Of a DNA stretch of 64,000 nt, positions 56,101 through 64,000 are shown in pieces; the stretch's first letter is position 1; the number at the start of each line of letters is the position of its first letter. The stretch covers positions 3,598,501-3,662,500 of the forward strand of contig NZ_CP030032.1 in NCBI RefSeq assembly GCF_003258315.1. The letters are read 5' to 3'. Source of the stretch: Bradymonas sediminis. Lineage in GTDB: Bacteria > Myxococcota_A > Bradymonadia > Bradymonadales > Bradymonadaceae. The notes beneath the pieces are model-generated. The model saw only the letters and a list, made by a program, of their open reading frames with translations, did not search any database and was not told where the DNA came from. A program made the position numbers and the translations under genes.

Positions 56101-59100
56101 TTCTGCGGGTCTTGCAATTCCTGCTCGTAGATACGCGCGACTTCGGCGTAAAGCGCGAGTTTGCGCTCCGGCTCAAGGCTCGCGTCGATGAGCAATTTAT
56201 ACACATGGACGAGCTTCTCCCACTCACCGGCGGCCTCGTAAATCGGCTGCAGAACCTCACCGGCTTCGACCTCCTGCTCACCACGGGTGATCAGGCCTTC
56301 GAGGGCCTCGGTGGACTCCTGGTGGGTCGGGTCGTCGGCCAGAATATCGCGGTAGACTTCGATGGCGCGAATGGTGTCGCCCAGCTCAAGCTCCCACAGT
56401 CGACCGACGCGGAAGCGCAGGTCGAGCTTGTCGGCGTCGAGCGCGACCAGTCCAATCTCGCTCTCGAGGGTCTCGAGGAGCTCGGTCCACTGCTCGGTCT
56501 CAGCGTATAGCTCGTCGAGTTTCTCCCAGGCGGCGAGTTCACTCGAGTCGATCTCGAGGATCCCGCGGTAGGTCTCGATGGCCTCAAACGGCGCGTCCAG
56601 GTGCTCGCGATAGATCGGGCCCATCGCGTAGAGCAGGTCTTTTTTGGACTCATCATTCTCGGCGAGGTCGAGCTTGATGCGGTAGATTTCAAGCAGATCG
56701 TTCCAGCGCTCAAGGTCGGTGAAGATCACCTCAAGGCGGTCGATCGCGTGGGCGTCGGCGGCGTCCACCTCGAGCACGGCGCGGTAGACATCCACCGCGT
56801 CGGCGGGACGGTCGAGGACGTCCTCAAAGATCGTCGCGGCCTGGTAGAGCAGGTTCTTCTTATCTTGCTCTGCTTCGACAAGTTCGGCCTTCGCCACCAG
56901 AATATCGACGAGCTCTTCGTAGTCGCCGAGCTCCCGGTATTGAGCCTCGAGCGCTTCAACCGCCTCAAGGTCATCGGGGAAGAGTTGCTGAACCTGGCGC
57001 AACAAAAGGCTCGCCTCGGCCGGCTGCTTAAGCGGGTCGATCGAGATGCGCGCGGCGCGCCACAGAAGGTCGCTCTTGGTCCTGGGGTCGGGCTGAGCGT
57101 CGGCCTCGCGCTCGAATTGAGTCGCCAGCGGCTGCCAGAAATCCTCGGCTTCGGCGAGGCGGTAAAGATTCTCAAGCGTGCTCTCGTTCTCGACGTCGTC
57201 GCTCAGCGCCTTGGTATAGGTGGCGAAAGCGTCGTCGGCGCGACCGGCCTGAACCTCGTGAAGCTCAGCGACGCGATGGCGAAGCGCCACACGCTGCGCA
57301 GGGTCGTCGCTATCGGCGACCTGCACGTCGAGCGCGCGGATGAGTTTCTCGTGGTTACCCTGCTCGATATGCAGCGGCTCAAGGATGCGGCTGGCGCGCC
57401 CGGCGGGGGCGTCGTCAAGCTCCAACATCTGCTCAAGCGCGTCGAGGGCGTCGGCGTTGGTCGGCTCGTTTTGCAAGACCTCTTCGTAGAGATCGACGGC
57501 CTGGTCGACCTCTCCAAGGTGGTCGTAGCTAAGCGCGGCGAGGCGATTCTTGACGCCGTTTTTGGCGTCTTCGTCGACCAACTCAAGCTCCGCGCGCAGG
57601 TTATCTGCGAGCGCGTCCCACTCTTCTTGCCCGCGGTACAGATCACCAAGGATCTCAAGGGCGCGAAGGTTGTGAGGGCGCTGCTCGACCATGGCCTGAA
57701 GCACCGAAATCGCCTGCTGCGGGTCGTCGAGCAGACGCTCCCAAACCAGGGCAATCTTGAACTGCAGGGCTTCGGATTCATCTTGACCGTCGGCGAGTTT
57801 TAGCTCCATCTCGTAGACGTCAAGCAAGGCACGCCATTGCTCGGTGTCGGCGTAGAGGCCCTCCAACTCGCTCAGCGCGCGGGTCGAATCGGCGCGAATC
57901 TCGAGCACTTCGTGATAATATTTCTGCGCGGTGTCGCTGTCTTCGAGGCGCTCGTAATAGGTCTCGCCAAGGTCGAAGAGATACGCGATACGAAGCTCAT
58001 CGGATTCGATCTTCGGCAGTTGAGCCTCGAGCAATTCGATCAGCTCTTCCCAACGGTCGACCGGACCAGCGATGCGACGCAATTGGGTGCGCGCAAGTTC
58101 GTTCTCGGGCTGCAAACTCAGCAGTCGCGCGTAGGTATTGAAGGCGTCGTCGTGGGCCGCGAGCTCCTCCACCTGAATGGTCGCGATGCGCTCATAGAGC
58201 ACCACGCGCTGGGCATCGTCGGCTTCCTCGACCTGGATCTCGAGCACGTCAATGAGGTGATTCCACTGTCCCTGGACCTCATAGACCGGGGCGAGGGACT
58301 GAGCGGCCTGATTGCGATAGGCGTCAGCGCTCAGATACTCCTCGATCGCGCGCGCAGCGCCTGAATGCAGGGGACGCCACGAGAGCGCCAAGCCGAGCAC
58401 TTCGAGCGCCTCGGCGTCCTCGCCGAGGTGATTCTGGCAAACCTCGCCAAGCTCGAAGCGAAGCGCCACGAGCTGCTCGATTTCGGATTCAAGGTAGACC
58501 TTTCCGTCGCGCACGACTTCGTCCGCGGCGAACTCTCCCTCGGTATCTTCGACCGTCGAAATCGCGTCGAGCGCGACTTCGCTGGCCTCATTCAGAAGTC
58601 CGGATTCGCTGAGGTCACCGTTGGGCGCGTCGAAGTCCGAACCGTCGATGTCAGCGGCCTCGAGTTCGCCCGAGAGCACCTCGGCCTCGACCTCGACCTC
58701 TTCGGCCTTCGAGCCGCCGTCGGCGAGCGCCGTCGGTCCAGCCAGGAAGGTGCGGGTGTCGAGCAACGCCGGGCGCGAGGCCTGACGGGCTTCGGCGCGC
58801 GCTTCGATAAGCTCAATCTCACGACGGATAATGCCGGCGAGGTCATCAAAAGACTCCTCGGCCGCATAAAGTCGGTGCAATTCAGCGAGCGTATTCTCGT
58901 TCTCCCCGTCGAGCTCAAGCGCTTCGCAGAGCCGCTCGATCGCGGTGTCGGTATCACCTGCCTGGACTTCGGCGATATTCGCCATCCCCTGCAAAATGCC
59001 CACCTTATCGCTGACCGAATCGGTGAGTCCGAGGCGACGGCGATACACGCTCATCAACTCGTCCCAACGCTCGGCGCGTCGGTAGATCGACTCCACAGCC

Positions 59101-62100
59101 GCCAGGGCCTCGAGGCTATCCTCTTCTTCGTCGAGCACCGCGTTGAATTGCACCAACGCAGCGTCCAGGTCGTTAAGTTGCTCCGAGAGCACGGTGCCCA
59201 GGCGCATCCGAAGGTGCAGACGCGCCTCGTCGGACAGCTCGGTCTCGAGCGCGCGCGAGTAGGTATCGCTAAGCGCCTCATAGACGTCGGCCTTGGCAGC
59301 GGCGCCCTCCAACGAAACGATCACATCCTGGGCCGAAGGGTCATCTTTGAAGGCCTCGGCGTACCAGCGGAATGCGCCGGGCGCGTCGTCAAGATTCTCG
59401 CCGTGCAGCGCGGCCAGCTTAAGCTGATACTCGCGGCGCTCTTCGGCGGTCTCGCGGTTCTCGAGGATGATCTCGTAGCAATCTTTGAGGCGGGCGAAGT
59501 CTTCTTTTTCGCGCGCGATCGGCTCCAATTGCAGGGCCGCGTTCTCGTTGCGCGGGTCCGCTTCAAGCACGCGCTCCAGGTCGCGCTCCGCGCGGCCGGT
59601 ATCCTCGAGCACATCGCGCCAGATACGCGCAGCGCGCAGCAGCAACTCGATCTTGGTCTCGTCTTCTTTCGACGTGCCGGCCAGCGTTTCGAGCACGCGG
59701 ACCAGGTCCTGATGGGCGTCGTAGTCGGCGTAGAATGCCTCGAGCGCATCCCAATCCTGATTCTCGATATACAGACGCTCAAGCGCCTTGCGGGCCTTGA
59801 GGTCATCGCGGTCAATCTCCAGGGAGTTCTTCCATGCGGAGATCGCGCGCTCCGGGTCCTCGAGGCGGTCCGAGCAGAGCATCCCAAGCTTCTGGAATAG
59901 CTTCATTTTCTCGTCATCGCTGTCGAGGTACTCGACCTTTTTCTCGAGCACTTCGGCGAGTTTCTCGTAGTCGCGGCTCTTCTCGTAGAGCGTCTCAAGC
60001 GCGTCGAGCGCGCCCGGGTCGTTGGGAGCAAAGCTGCGAACCTCGAGCCACAGTTCGGTCGCGACCTCGGGGTTGCGCAATTTATCCGCGGCCAACTCGG
60101 CCACTTCGCGGAAGCCTTCGGCCTTCTGAGCGTCGGTCTCGAAGGTCTCGATCTCTTGCTTGTGCACCTCGATCAGCTTCTCCCAATCGCGACGCTTCTC
60201 ATACATCTCCTTGAGGAACGCGATGGCGCCAGGGTGGTGCGGGCGAAGCTCAAGGATCGCCTCGTAGGCGTTAATCGCCTCAGCCTGGTTCTTGAACTCC
60301 TCCAAGAAGAGCGCGGCGACCTTCTCGTGGATCGCGACGCGCTTGTCATCGGACTTCACCAGAAGCGCCTTGTCCTGCAGCATATTAATCAGCTTGGACC
60401 AGCGCTTCTTCTCCTCGTAGATTTCGATCAACGCATCGATCGCCTCGAAATTCTCGGGCTCAATGTCGAGGATTTGGCGATAGGCATTCTCAACCATGGT
60501 GTCGCGCTGCATCTTGTCGCGATAAACCATGATCGACTCATAGATGAGATCGAGCTTGTCGGCCTTGCGGTCGTCGCCGAGCTCATCGATCTCTTTCTTG
60601 AGCATATCCGCGTACTTGGGCCATTTCTCGTCACGCTTGTAGAGCAACTTGAGACGGTCGCTCACCAGCGGATTCTCGACCTGGCGCTCAAGGCGACGAA
60701 GCGCGTCGACCTCTTTGTCGAGGTCATCGAATTTGGCGGCCATATCGGCCATATACCAATAGCTCTCGAAGGCTTTCTCGGCATCACCGAGGCCGTCAAA
60801 GTGGTCTTCGGCGGCGCGCTGAAATTTACGCCAGTTCTCACCGGCGATCTCGAGGTCTTCGAGGCCGGCGACCGTGTTGGCGTCGCCGCTTGCCTCGGCG
60901 AGCGCGGCAGCCTCGTCATTCTTGTCGAGCTTAAAGAAGGCGATGCGCGCCTGGAGACCCTCGTCGTCGACGACCTCAAAGACGGGCTGCCAGAAGTCGG
61001 CGCCCTTCCAGGTATAGCTGGTGTGACGATAGAACTCGGTCGCGATGCCGAGCATGACGGCCGTTTCGAAGAGGTGAAGACCGTCTGCGTTGCCTTCGCG
61101 GTGGCGCTCTTCGATACGCGCGGCGCCGACGAGGTCGCAAAGCGCGACGCTGGAGTCGCCGGCCTCGCTGGCCGACGCGACCAGCTCGTCAAAGCGGTCC
61201 CGCCAATTGGTTCCGGTTGATTCGGAGAGCTCTTCGAGCTCCACGACCTCTTCGAGTTCAGCGATCTCCTCGACTTCCGCGTCTTCTTCGACCTCGGAAA
61301 CTTCCGAAACTTCGGAATCTTCAGACACCTCCGAATCCTCTTCGACGTCGGACACCTCAGAAATCTCAGAGACTTCCGAATCCTCTTCGACGTCGGACAC
61401 CTCAGAAATCTCAGAGACTTCCGAATCCTCTTCGACGTCGGACACCTCCGAGATCTCAGAGACCTCGGACACCTCCGAAGATTCCGCGAGCACATACTCT
61501 TCGGGCTCATCTAATTCATCGTCTTCCATCTCGACCGGCACCGCGGGCGGCCCCGCTGCGGGTGCATCTTCGACGAGTTCGTCGTCCAGCACGAGCATAT
61601 CGTCCAGCTCGAGGGTACCCGGATCATGGCTCGACTCGGCCGCGACGGCAGCGATATCCTCTGCGGCCGATGACTCGTCGGCGTCGAACTCGAACTCTTC
61701 TTCGAGCGAGGGCGGCTCGTTGGTGGTCGGAATCTCCTCCAGGAGCATCGCCTCATCCAACTCCATCGTCCCCGGGTTGTCGACGACCGGCCGCGCGTCT
61801 TGGGCCGCTTCCTCGACGAATAATTCCTCTTCGACGACCTCGCCGCCCAGCTCGGCGCGCGCGTCCGCATTCTCAGGGTCCAGCGCAATCGCCATCTCAA
61901 AGCACTGGGCTGCGCCATCGGCGTCGCCAAGCTGATCGCGATATATTCGCCCAAGCGCCACGGATGCCACCGCCTGGTCGGCAGGGTTATCCGAGGTCTC
62001 GACTTCGACATAGAGAAGGCCGGCCAGGGTGGTCCAGTCCTCCTGAGCGCGCGCCATATCCTGGTGCGCCCAGCGCGCCGCGACGTTGGCCGGGTCGAGC

Positions 62101-62570
62101 TCGAGCGCGTAGCCATATGCATCGCTCGCCTGGTCGGTATCACTGAGGATCCACCCAAGAATGGTGCCCATGCGCAGATACAGTCGGCTCTGATGGCTGG
62201 CGTCAGCCGCGTGCTCGAGCGCCTCCGTGAAGAACTCGACCAGCGCCGCATCCTCGCCGCGAAGCGCGAGGTTGAAAAGATGCGCCTCCACCGACACCAG
62301 GGTATTCTCGCCGACGTCCAACGCCGCGGCGATATACTCCAAGCTCGCGTCCAGCTCGCCCAGATGTATCGCCGTCAAGCGACCCGCCTCCAGGAGCAGT
62401 CGCGCCATCGAGTCAGCATCTTGGCTGCTCTGCGCTTGCTCGTGGAAAACAGAAATCAGGGCCCCCATCTGGTCTGCATACAGCCGTTCAAGTCGTTTGA
62501 GCGGCCCCAGATTATAAGGGTTGGCTAGAAGTCGCGAAAGAAGTTCCTGCATCTGTGTCTCACGATTCAT
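50124..62570 (-). CDS. Giant TPR-repeat protein, 4148 residues
   Basis: A very long, acidic, helical protein without signal peptide or membrane helix. From about residue 450 to 3850 it is made of TPR-like helix pairs with a period near 73 residues (typical phrases: AINAYEAILELRPHHPGAIA, LERLYIENQDWDALEAFYAD). About residues 250-430 are a low-complexity Glu/Asp/Ser/Val insert, part of which is coded by a 45-bp DNA repeat (61333-61467). A second acidic insert with few repeats lies near 1260-1340. The last 200 residues are non-TPR and read PTVIIGADMTQG, then RELAFMIAKRLCWMRPEHYL (residue 3991 on), in the layout of the M48 peptidase helix but without HExxH. Function is unknown; a scaffold role is inferred from the repeats. 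Start at the second ATG (62552) is possible. Confidence 0.9.
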   Translation of the reverse strand: MNRETQMQELLSRLLANPYNLGPLKRLERLYADQMGALISVFHEQAQSSQDADSMARLLLEAGRLTAIHLGELDASLEYIAAALDVGENTLVSVEAHLFNLALRGEDAALVEFFTEALEHAADASHQSRLYLRMGTILGWILSDTDQASDAYGYALELDPANVAARWAHQDMARAQEDWTTLAGLLYVEVETSDNPADQAVASVALGRIYRDQLGDADGAAQCFEMAIALDPENADARAELGGEVVEEELFVEEAAQDARPVVDNPGTMELDEAMLLEEIPTTNEPPSLEEEFEFDADESSAAEDIAAVAAESSHDPGTLELDDMLVLDDELVEDAPAAGPPAVPVEMEDDELDEPEEYVLAESSEVSEVSEISEVSDVEEDSEVSEISEVSDVEEDSEVSEISEVSDVEEDSEVSEDSEVSEVSEVEEDAEVEEIAELEEVVELEELSESTGTNWRDRFDELVASASEAGDSSVALCDLVGAARIEERHREGNADGLHLFETAVMLGIATEFYRHTSYTWKGADFWQPVFEVVDDEGLQARIAFFKLDKNDEAAALAEASGDANTVAGLEDLEIAGENWRKFQRAAEDHFDGLGDAEKAFESYWYMADMAAKFDDLDKEVDALRRLERQVENPLVSDRLKLLYKRDEKWPKYADMLKKEIDELGDDRKADKLDLIYESIMVYRDKMQRDTMVENAYRQILDIEPENFEAIDALIEIYEEKKRWSKLINMLQDKALLVKSDDKRVAIHEKVAALFLEEFKNQAEAINAYEAILELRPHHPGAIAFLKEMYEKRRDWEKLIEVHKQEIETFETDAQKAEGFREVAELAADKLRNPEVATELWLEVRSFAPNDPGALDALETLYEKSRDYEKLAEVLEKKVEYLDSDDEKMKLFQKLGMLCSDRLEDPERAISAWKNSLEIDRDDLKARKALERLYIENQDWDALEAFYADYDAHQDLVRVLETLAGTSKEDETKIELLLRAARIWRDVLEDTGRAERDLERVLEADPRNENAALQLEPIAREKEDFARLKDCYEIILENRETAEERREYQLKLAALHGENLDDAPGAFRWYAEAFKDDPSAQDVIVSLEGAAAKADVYEALSDTYSRALETELSDEARLHLRMRLGTVLSEQLNDLDAALVQFNAVLDEEEDSLEALAAVESIYRRAERWDELMSVYRRRLGLTDSVSDKVGILQGMANIAEVQAGDTDTAIERLCEALELDGENENTLAELHRLYAAEESFDDLAGIIRREIELIEARAEARQASRPALLDTRTFLAGPTALADGGSKAEEVEVEAEVLSGELEAADIDGSDFDAPNGDLSESGLLNEASEVALDAISTVEDTEGEFAADEVVRDGKVYLESEIEQLVALRFELGEVCQNHLGEDAEALEVLGLALSWRPLHSGAARAIEEYLSADAYRNQAAQSLAPVYEVQGQWNHLIDVLEIQVEEADDAQRVVLYERIATIQVEELAAHDDAFNTYARLLSLQPENELARTQLRRIAGPVDRWEELIELLEAQLPKIESDELRIAYLFDLGETYYERLEDSDTAQKYYHEVLEIRADSTRALSELEGLYADTEQWRALLDVYEMELKLADGQDESEALQFKIALVWERLLDDPQQAISVLQAMVEQRPHNLRALEILGDLYRGQEEWDALADNLRAELELVDEDAKNGVKNRLAALSYDHLGEVDQAVDLYEEVLQNEPTNADALDALEQMLELDDAPAGRASRILEPLHIEQGNHEKLIRALDVQVADSDDPAQRVALRHRVAELHEVQAGRADDAFATYTKALSDDVENESTLENLYRLAEAEDFWQPLATQFEREADAQPDPRTKSDLLWRAARISIDPLKQPAEASLLLRQVQQLFPDDLEAVEALEAQYRELGDYEELVDILVAKAELVEAEQDKKNLLYQAATIFEDVLDRPADAVDVYRAVLEVDAADAHAIDRLEVIFTDLERWNDLLEIYRIKLDLAENDESKKDLLYAMGPIYREHLDAPFEAIETYRGILEIDSSELAAWEKLDELYAETEQWTELLETLESEIGLVALDADKLDLRFRVGRLWELELGDTIRAIEVYRDILADDPTHQESTEALEGLITRGEQEVEAGEVLQPIYEAAGEWEKLVHVYKLLIDASLEPERKLALYAEVARIYEQELQDPQNAFGTHVSALSVDSGRRDVLENLERLAREMHAWEVLIVRLDDALYETTSPDAITELQLRIARIYEEELNDSEMAIERFLAVVDAEPDNETAVLALDRLYQREGQWENLAGILSTRIYASKEPQDALELRLRLGMLHQEALDQPDDAIDVYQTVLMEDPDNPQAIQSLEQMFMSGQAVQRISDILEPHYLEKGQHEKLVEIYLQRLEMVSDHLQRHEMLMHVGRILLHELEDKPRALSAYGAALFEKPDDPEVLALIDELAVTTNAWPEAAGFYVDALGREDLDPEDALALWLNLARVLDEKLHNSQEAENAYLQALETDPSEPQALEALDRIYEDNRRYADLAVILQRRIDGVYDEEAIVELSFRLATIYQNNLDDPRNAVDTYRKVLDVRPTHEESLLRLERIHLEHQQWQELFDILQRRVENTNEPEIKIELFSRMANLAEEMLGRPNDAIDLWNEILKIDPTDLDALSELQRLYLNEERFDDLVRVLEQQVDLTENPREKLVLHESLGVIWQDKLDNEVQAQDAWRNTLAIDPMHLPALESLRGIYTRQADYPELAEMLGRLIEHEDVPGERKLSLWIELAEVQGDMLMDSQDAINAWKNVMAIEPGNELALENLERLYLQEGMWLEAAQVLEIKVDRVEDEDERIDILTQIADIWEHKLVEPTRAITFYQQILDIDPTHMHAGRALESIYTSQGDPAAFQGLVELYLTRAEMVDSDPFERTETLRNAARVFEQHLGQPDNALLVLLSAYGPATLDDEQLGADLERLAEETNQWGELVERANGILGEMDEGLDAADLRRKVGYWYADKLNQPDDAVYHLRRAMGITPDNVQILEKLEALYQQLAAWPEMADIIRKRIELTGMADEQIDLWRRLGELCEMQMGDIDQAVDAYRQILMIDDTDILAMESLERLFEAYDRSQELIDILAQKCESTYDPDAIVEIRVRIAEIYEQSLQDPYSAIDAYREVLTVDQAHAPSLKALERLYLQTEQWNELLDINEQSLGLSHDPEEQVAIYGKLAAINEEQFENVDAAVEAYHNILVVQPENVGAVSNLQRLYRNEARWFDLAEVLARHAEFERVDAERVELLNELARVRRDNLDDPHGAIEAFDQSVQLDPRQANAYMELATLQEQTEAYEAAVDSYGRLVNLVGDNAERAEIYARIGEILEHQLMDDARAEDGYLSALELVPGHAESIGAMRRISGRKHEWQPFIRVLKLAEDASRDLDEKADYLAEIGTLYDRELDDQVSALNYYEAALENNSRTVAAAEPLIEMYIREQKWERAVPLLEIVIEEANRADADPEKLHALYLSAGQTFMRLEMQEKALFNYREAYEIDSADFETLKGLGHLLFMREDYQKAAAVFDNLEFHHLDKLDDDAQVELYRRCGDIRRSFGENRRAIEYYIKALDIDGQDRSVLTALVELYDEQQNWEQVVEYSRRLLATETDPSLRFAMLTRMGDLLTQQLSDFNRAVGVYNEALAIDEKSMLVLDKLLKLYTQSQQWIEAVDILNRLIELQTQPAKVAQMNYAVGVLFRDQIGDPMEAVKYFDEALNSNVKLFKAFEGIDRLLTAAREWKELERAYRRMLARIRDNDDGTMENVKVLLWSGLGEIYRSRLGHVQSAIGAYDAALKINPADTKMRLILAELYEKKADDPQGAAEQHKELIKHDPFRTESYRALFRAYIQGKEYDKAWCMSAALSYLKRANEQEEKFYRQYLGQNLPAARGQFKQETYRLLYRNEQNILITYIMSIIGQGLRGYYSRKLKATWGVHPRKDKLDLDQQMPFCKIYKYAARTQALVPAPEVYLKRDAALGIRNANAEVPTVIIGADMTQGKGDRELAFMIAKRLCWMRPEHYLGSVGYPTENLKLMFMAAMHMTDPSLGLGAQIGQPGAEIIRELQAMPPQMISMMQKNMKQFLALKVNPDLSDWLTQVEHTSIRMGLVMCGDLHEAVSCISNDINPIGKATVKERVQELVLFAISDEYFQIRESLGLTIG
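61333..61467. repeat. Three tandem copies of a 45-bp unit inside the giant gene
   Basis: GAATCCTCTTCGACGTCG recurs at 61333, 61378 and 61423, a period of exactly 45 bp. It encodes the acidic 15-residue unit VSEISEVSDVEEDSE on the minus strand. The near-identity of the copies shows recent duplication in a coding region. Confidence 0.9.
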
Positions 62571-62665
62571 GAGCTGTCGTCTTACCTTAGCAAGTCAGTT
62601 AAAAGCCCGGTTGGCATTTGGTGCCTCAAAGGGCCTATGCGGCTGGCGCGGATTGCGTTGGAGGA

Positions 62666-62695
62666 TGTATAGCACAGCCCCACCAATACGGGCAA
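62666..62695 (-). promoter_or_regulatory. Candidate promoter for the giant TPR gene
   Basis: On the minus strand, TTGCCC (62690-62695) and TATACA (62666-62671) stand 18 bp apart, and TG one base before the latter gives an extended -10. The start codon is about 95 bp downstream. Confidence 0.45.
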
Positions 62696-62770
62696 TCAAT
62701 GCCAGGTGGAATAATAGGCGAATATTTTATTTCATGCTTGAATCTACGGGGCAAACGCGAAGCCCGAGAT

Positions 62771-62816
62771 TCAAAAAAAGACGCGTCGCCCGAAATGAAT
62801 TTCGGGCGACGCGTCT
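62771..62816 (-). terminator. Intrinsic terminator of the TPR lipoprotein gene
   Basis: AGACGCGTCGCCCGAAAT (62779-62796) and its complement (62799-62816) form an 18-bp stem, followed on the minus strand by CTTTTTTTGAA. It closes the minus-strand operon before the giant gene. Confidence 0.93.
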
Positions 62817-62848
62817 CTAATTTTGCGTGCGAGTCGAAGACGCTTTGA

Positions 62849-63772
62849 TCACTGCTGAGCGACCTCGCTATCGGTGGTTCGAAGGCTTTGAAGCAACCCC
62901 TGCGCCGCCTGCCGGCGCGCCGGGTCACTGGCGCGGTTCAGGAAATTCTCCAGCACCTTTATCGCGCCGTCCTTCTGCCCCAGCGAATGCTTGGCGACGG
63001 CCAGGTTGAAGGTCGCCGCGACATTCTGCGGGTCCATCTCCAATGCCTTCTCCAGGCTCTTCTCGGCGTCGGCCGGCCGCTTAAGGCTCTGCTCGGCCAT
63101 GCCGCGGCCCGCGTACAGCTGCGAGGACTCCTGATTATTCAGGATGCCATTCTCATACACGGCCAATGACTTATCGTAGAAGCTAAAGCGCGCGTAGAGG
63201 TCGCCGAGCGCGTGATACGCGGCCCCGCCCGGGTCGTCCTTGTCAATCTTCATGCGCGGGTTGGCGCGAATCGACTTCATATAGCTCTCGACCGCTTCGG
63301 GATAAGAGCCAATCGCCGCCTGACTCAGGCCCATGCGAAACCAGGCCTTCGCGTGGGTCTCGTCCTTCTGGACGACCTGCTGAAAAGCAGCGACCGCCTG
63401 CGAAGCGTCCCCCTTATCAAAGAGCACCGCGCCGAGCTTATAATAGGCGTCGATATTCTCCGGGTCTCGCTTAATCGCCTCGCGATACGAGGCCTCGGCC
63501 TCCACCAGGTTATTCACCCGCTGGTAGTATATATCGCCGAGGAATAGCGCCGGTTCGGCATAGGTCGGGTCCTGGTCGCGCGCCAGCTTAAGCTCCTTAA
63601 TCGCCGTCATCGACTCGCCGGCCTGATAACTCTGCACGCCCTTATTCAGGTGGTCGACCGCGATGGCCCGGTCCTGGTTGCACCCCACCGACACCATCGC
63701 AAGGGCAAGCAAGCCCGGGAGGACGAATTTGATCGGAAGACTCATCAGATTTGCGCCAATTACTTTTCTCAT
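62849..63772 (-). CDS. TPR-repeat lipoprotein
   Basis: Envelope protein with a signal peptide ending in the lipobox MVSVGC (Cys31 from the first ATG) and about five TPR units: HLNKGVQSYQAGESMTAIKE, AEPALFLGDIYYQRVNNLV, IDAYYKLGAVLFDKGDASQ, AWFRMGLSQAAIGSYPEAVE, and SLEKALEMDPQNVAATFNLA near the end. The 307-residue length suits a PilF/NlpI-like assembly lipoprotein; a specific role is not clear. An AGGG ribosome site favours the ATG at 63772, with a second ATG at 63745. It follows the AgmX/PglI-domain gene by 17 bp, so they share an operon, and a terminator ends it. Confidence 0.87.
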   Translation of the reverse strand: MRKVIGANLMSLPIKFVLPGLLALAMVSVGCNQDRAIAVDHLNKGVQSYQAGESMTAIKELKLARDQDPTYAEPALFLGDIYYQRVNNLVEAEASYREAIKRDPENIDAYYKLGAVLFDKGDASQAVAAFQQVVQKDETHAKAWFRMGLSQAAIGSYPEAVESYMKSIRANPRMKIDKDDPGGAAYHALGDLYARFSFYDKSLAVYENGILNNQESSQLYAGRGMAEQSLKRPADAEKSLEKALEMDPQNVAATFNLAVAKHSLGQKDGAIKVLENFLNRASDPARRQAAQGLLQSLRTTDSEVAQQ

Positions 63773-63789
63773 ATCGCCCTATGCTCGCT

Positions 63790-64000
63790 TCAATGGTTCG
63801 AGAAATCAAACGGGTACTCAACCTCGACGCCGTCACCATCCTCAGTGGTCGGGAAGACCCAAAGTTGAACTTCCTTGAGGATACACGTCTCGACGTCGTC
63901 ATTCTTGAGCGTCGAATTCGTGAGCAATGCAGCCTGCACACCCCCGGTCGGCGCGATGGACAAGCGAATATTCACCTGCCCGCTGAGCGCGCGATCGTCG
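63790..64000 (-). CDS. AgmX/PglI C-terminal domain protein, 5' end outside window
   Basis: Only the last 70 codons lie in the window. They carry the C-terminal domain of the AgmX/PglI type known from myxobacterial gliding-motility proteins: VNIRLSIAPTGGVQAALLTN and VETCILKEVQLWVFPTT, ending EVEYPFDFSNH. The conserved Cys-Ile and Trp-x-Phe-Pro positions are present. The fold resembles TonB-like C-terminal domains, and known members act at the envelope. The N-terminal part (often a phosphopeptide-binding or GYF-like domain) is not visible, so the protein's full role is not clear. Confidence 0.8.
   Translation of the reverse strand, partial: DDRALSGQVNIRLSIAPTGGVQAALLTNSTLKNDDVETCILKEVQLWVFPTTEDGDGVEVEYPFDFSNH

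Noticed and set aside
52482-56510. 1342-codon open frame on the plus strand within the giant gene
   Set aside because: It mirrors the codon bias of the TPR gene; its translation has no domain and no ribosome site was found. The minus-strand gene has clear TPR periodicity.
61090-61935. Ser/Thr-rich plus-strand frame in the giant gene
   Set aside because: It is the antisense of the acidic Glu/Ser repeat; low-complexity output of the same 45-bp units.

Overview
The window looks like a chromosomal segment of a GC-rich, Gram-negative bacterium of the former delta-proteobacterial / Myxococcota type, probably close to the Bradymonadales. This placement is inferred from gene content, not from a marker-gene comparison. 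Supporting features are four Hanks-type Ser/Thr kinases (two with PEGA domains), an FHA-domain sigma-54 activator, a CarF/TMEM189-type desaturase, a type 2 isopentenyl-diphosphate isomerase, an AgmX/PglI-type C-terminal domain, several outer-membrane proteins and lipoproteins, and a 4148-residue TPR protein. I saw no rRNA, tRNA, prophage, insertion sequence or CRISPR array.

Layout. 1-6.2 kb (minus strand): rel, xerC, hslV, hslU and a truncated argD, a housekeeping and stress cluster. 6.2-12.6 kb (plus): a double-domain universal stress protein, then a tightly overlapping macA-macB ATPase-macB permease-tolC type efflux operon. 12.6-17.1 kb: a cold-shock protein with a long leader, a modABC molybdate transporter whose modC has no ordinary start codon, and an exported protein of unknown function. 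17.1-23.6 kb: an SppA peptidase with an N-terminal barrel-like extension, then a PEGA kinase divergent from an FHA/sigma-54 activator. 23.7-28 kb: a lipoprotein, a 43-bp tandem repeat, a frameshifted HEAT-repeat gene and a second PEGA kinase. 28.5-34.1 kb (plus): idi2, an outer-membrane protein, a conserved-looking unknown and a DUF285 lipoprotein. 34.2-42.7 kb: lon, an unknown, a deoxynucleoside kinase, a 47-codon membrane protein, a DHH-CBS protein, a quinone oxidoreductase and a carF-like gene. 42.8-47.3 kb (minus): two more kinases and a NYN/OST-HTH protein. 47.7-64 kb: an outer-membrane protein, rsmI, the giant TPR gene (12.4 kb, about a fifth of the window), a TPR lipoprotein and the 3' end of an AgmX/PglI-domain gene.

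Themes. Stress and proteostasis genes (rel, hslVU, lon, usp, csp, sppA) mix with a large phospho-signalling component (four kinases and one FHA/sigma-54 activator) and envelope proteins. The items most worth a second look are the AUA-like start of modC, the barrel-SppA fusion, the giant TPR protein with its tail that resembles a dead M48 peptidase, the kinase/HEAT pair with its frameshift, and the kinase/FHA-activator divergon. Gene functions are assigned from motifs visible in the translations; no database search was run.
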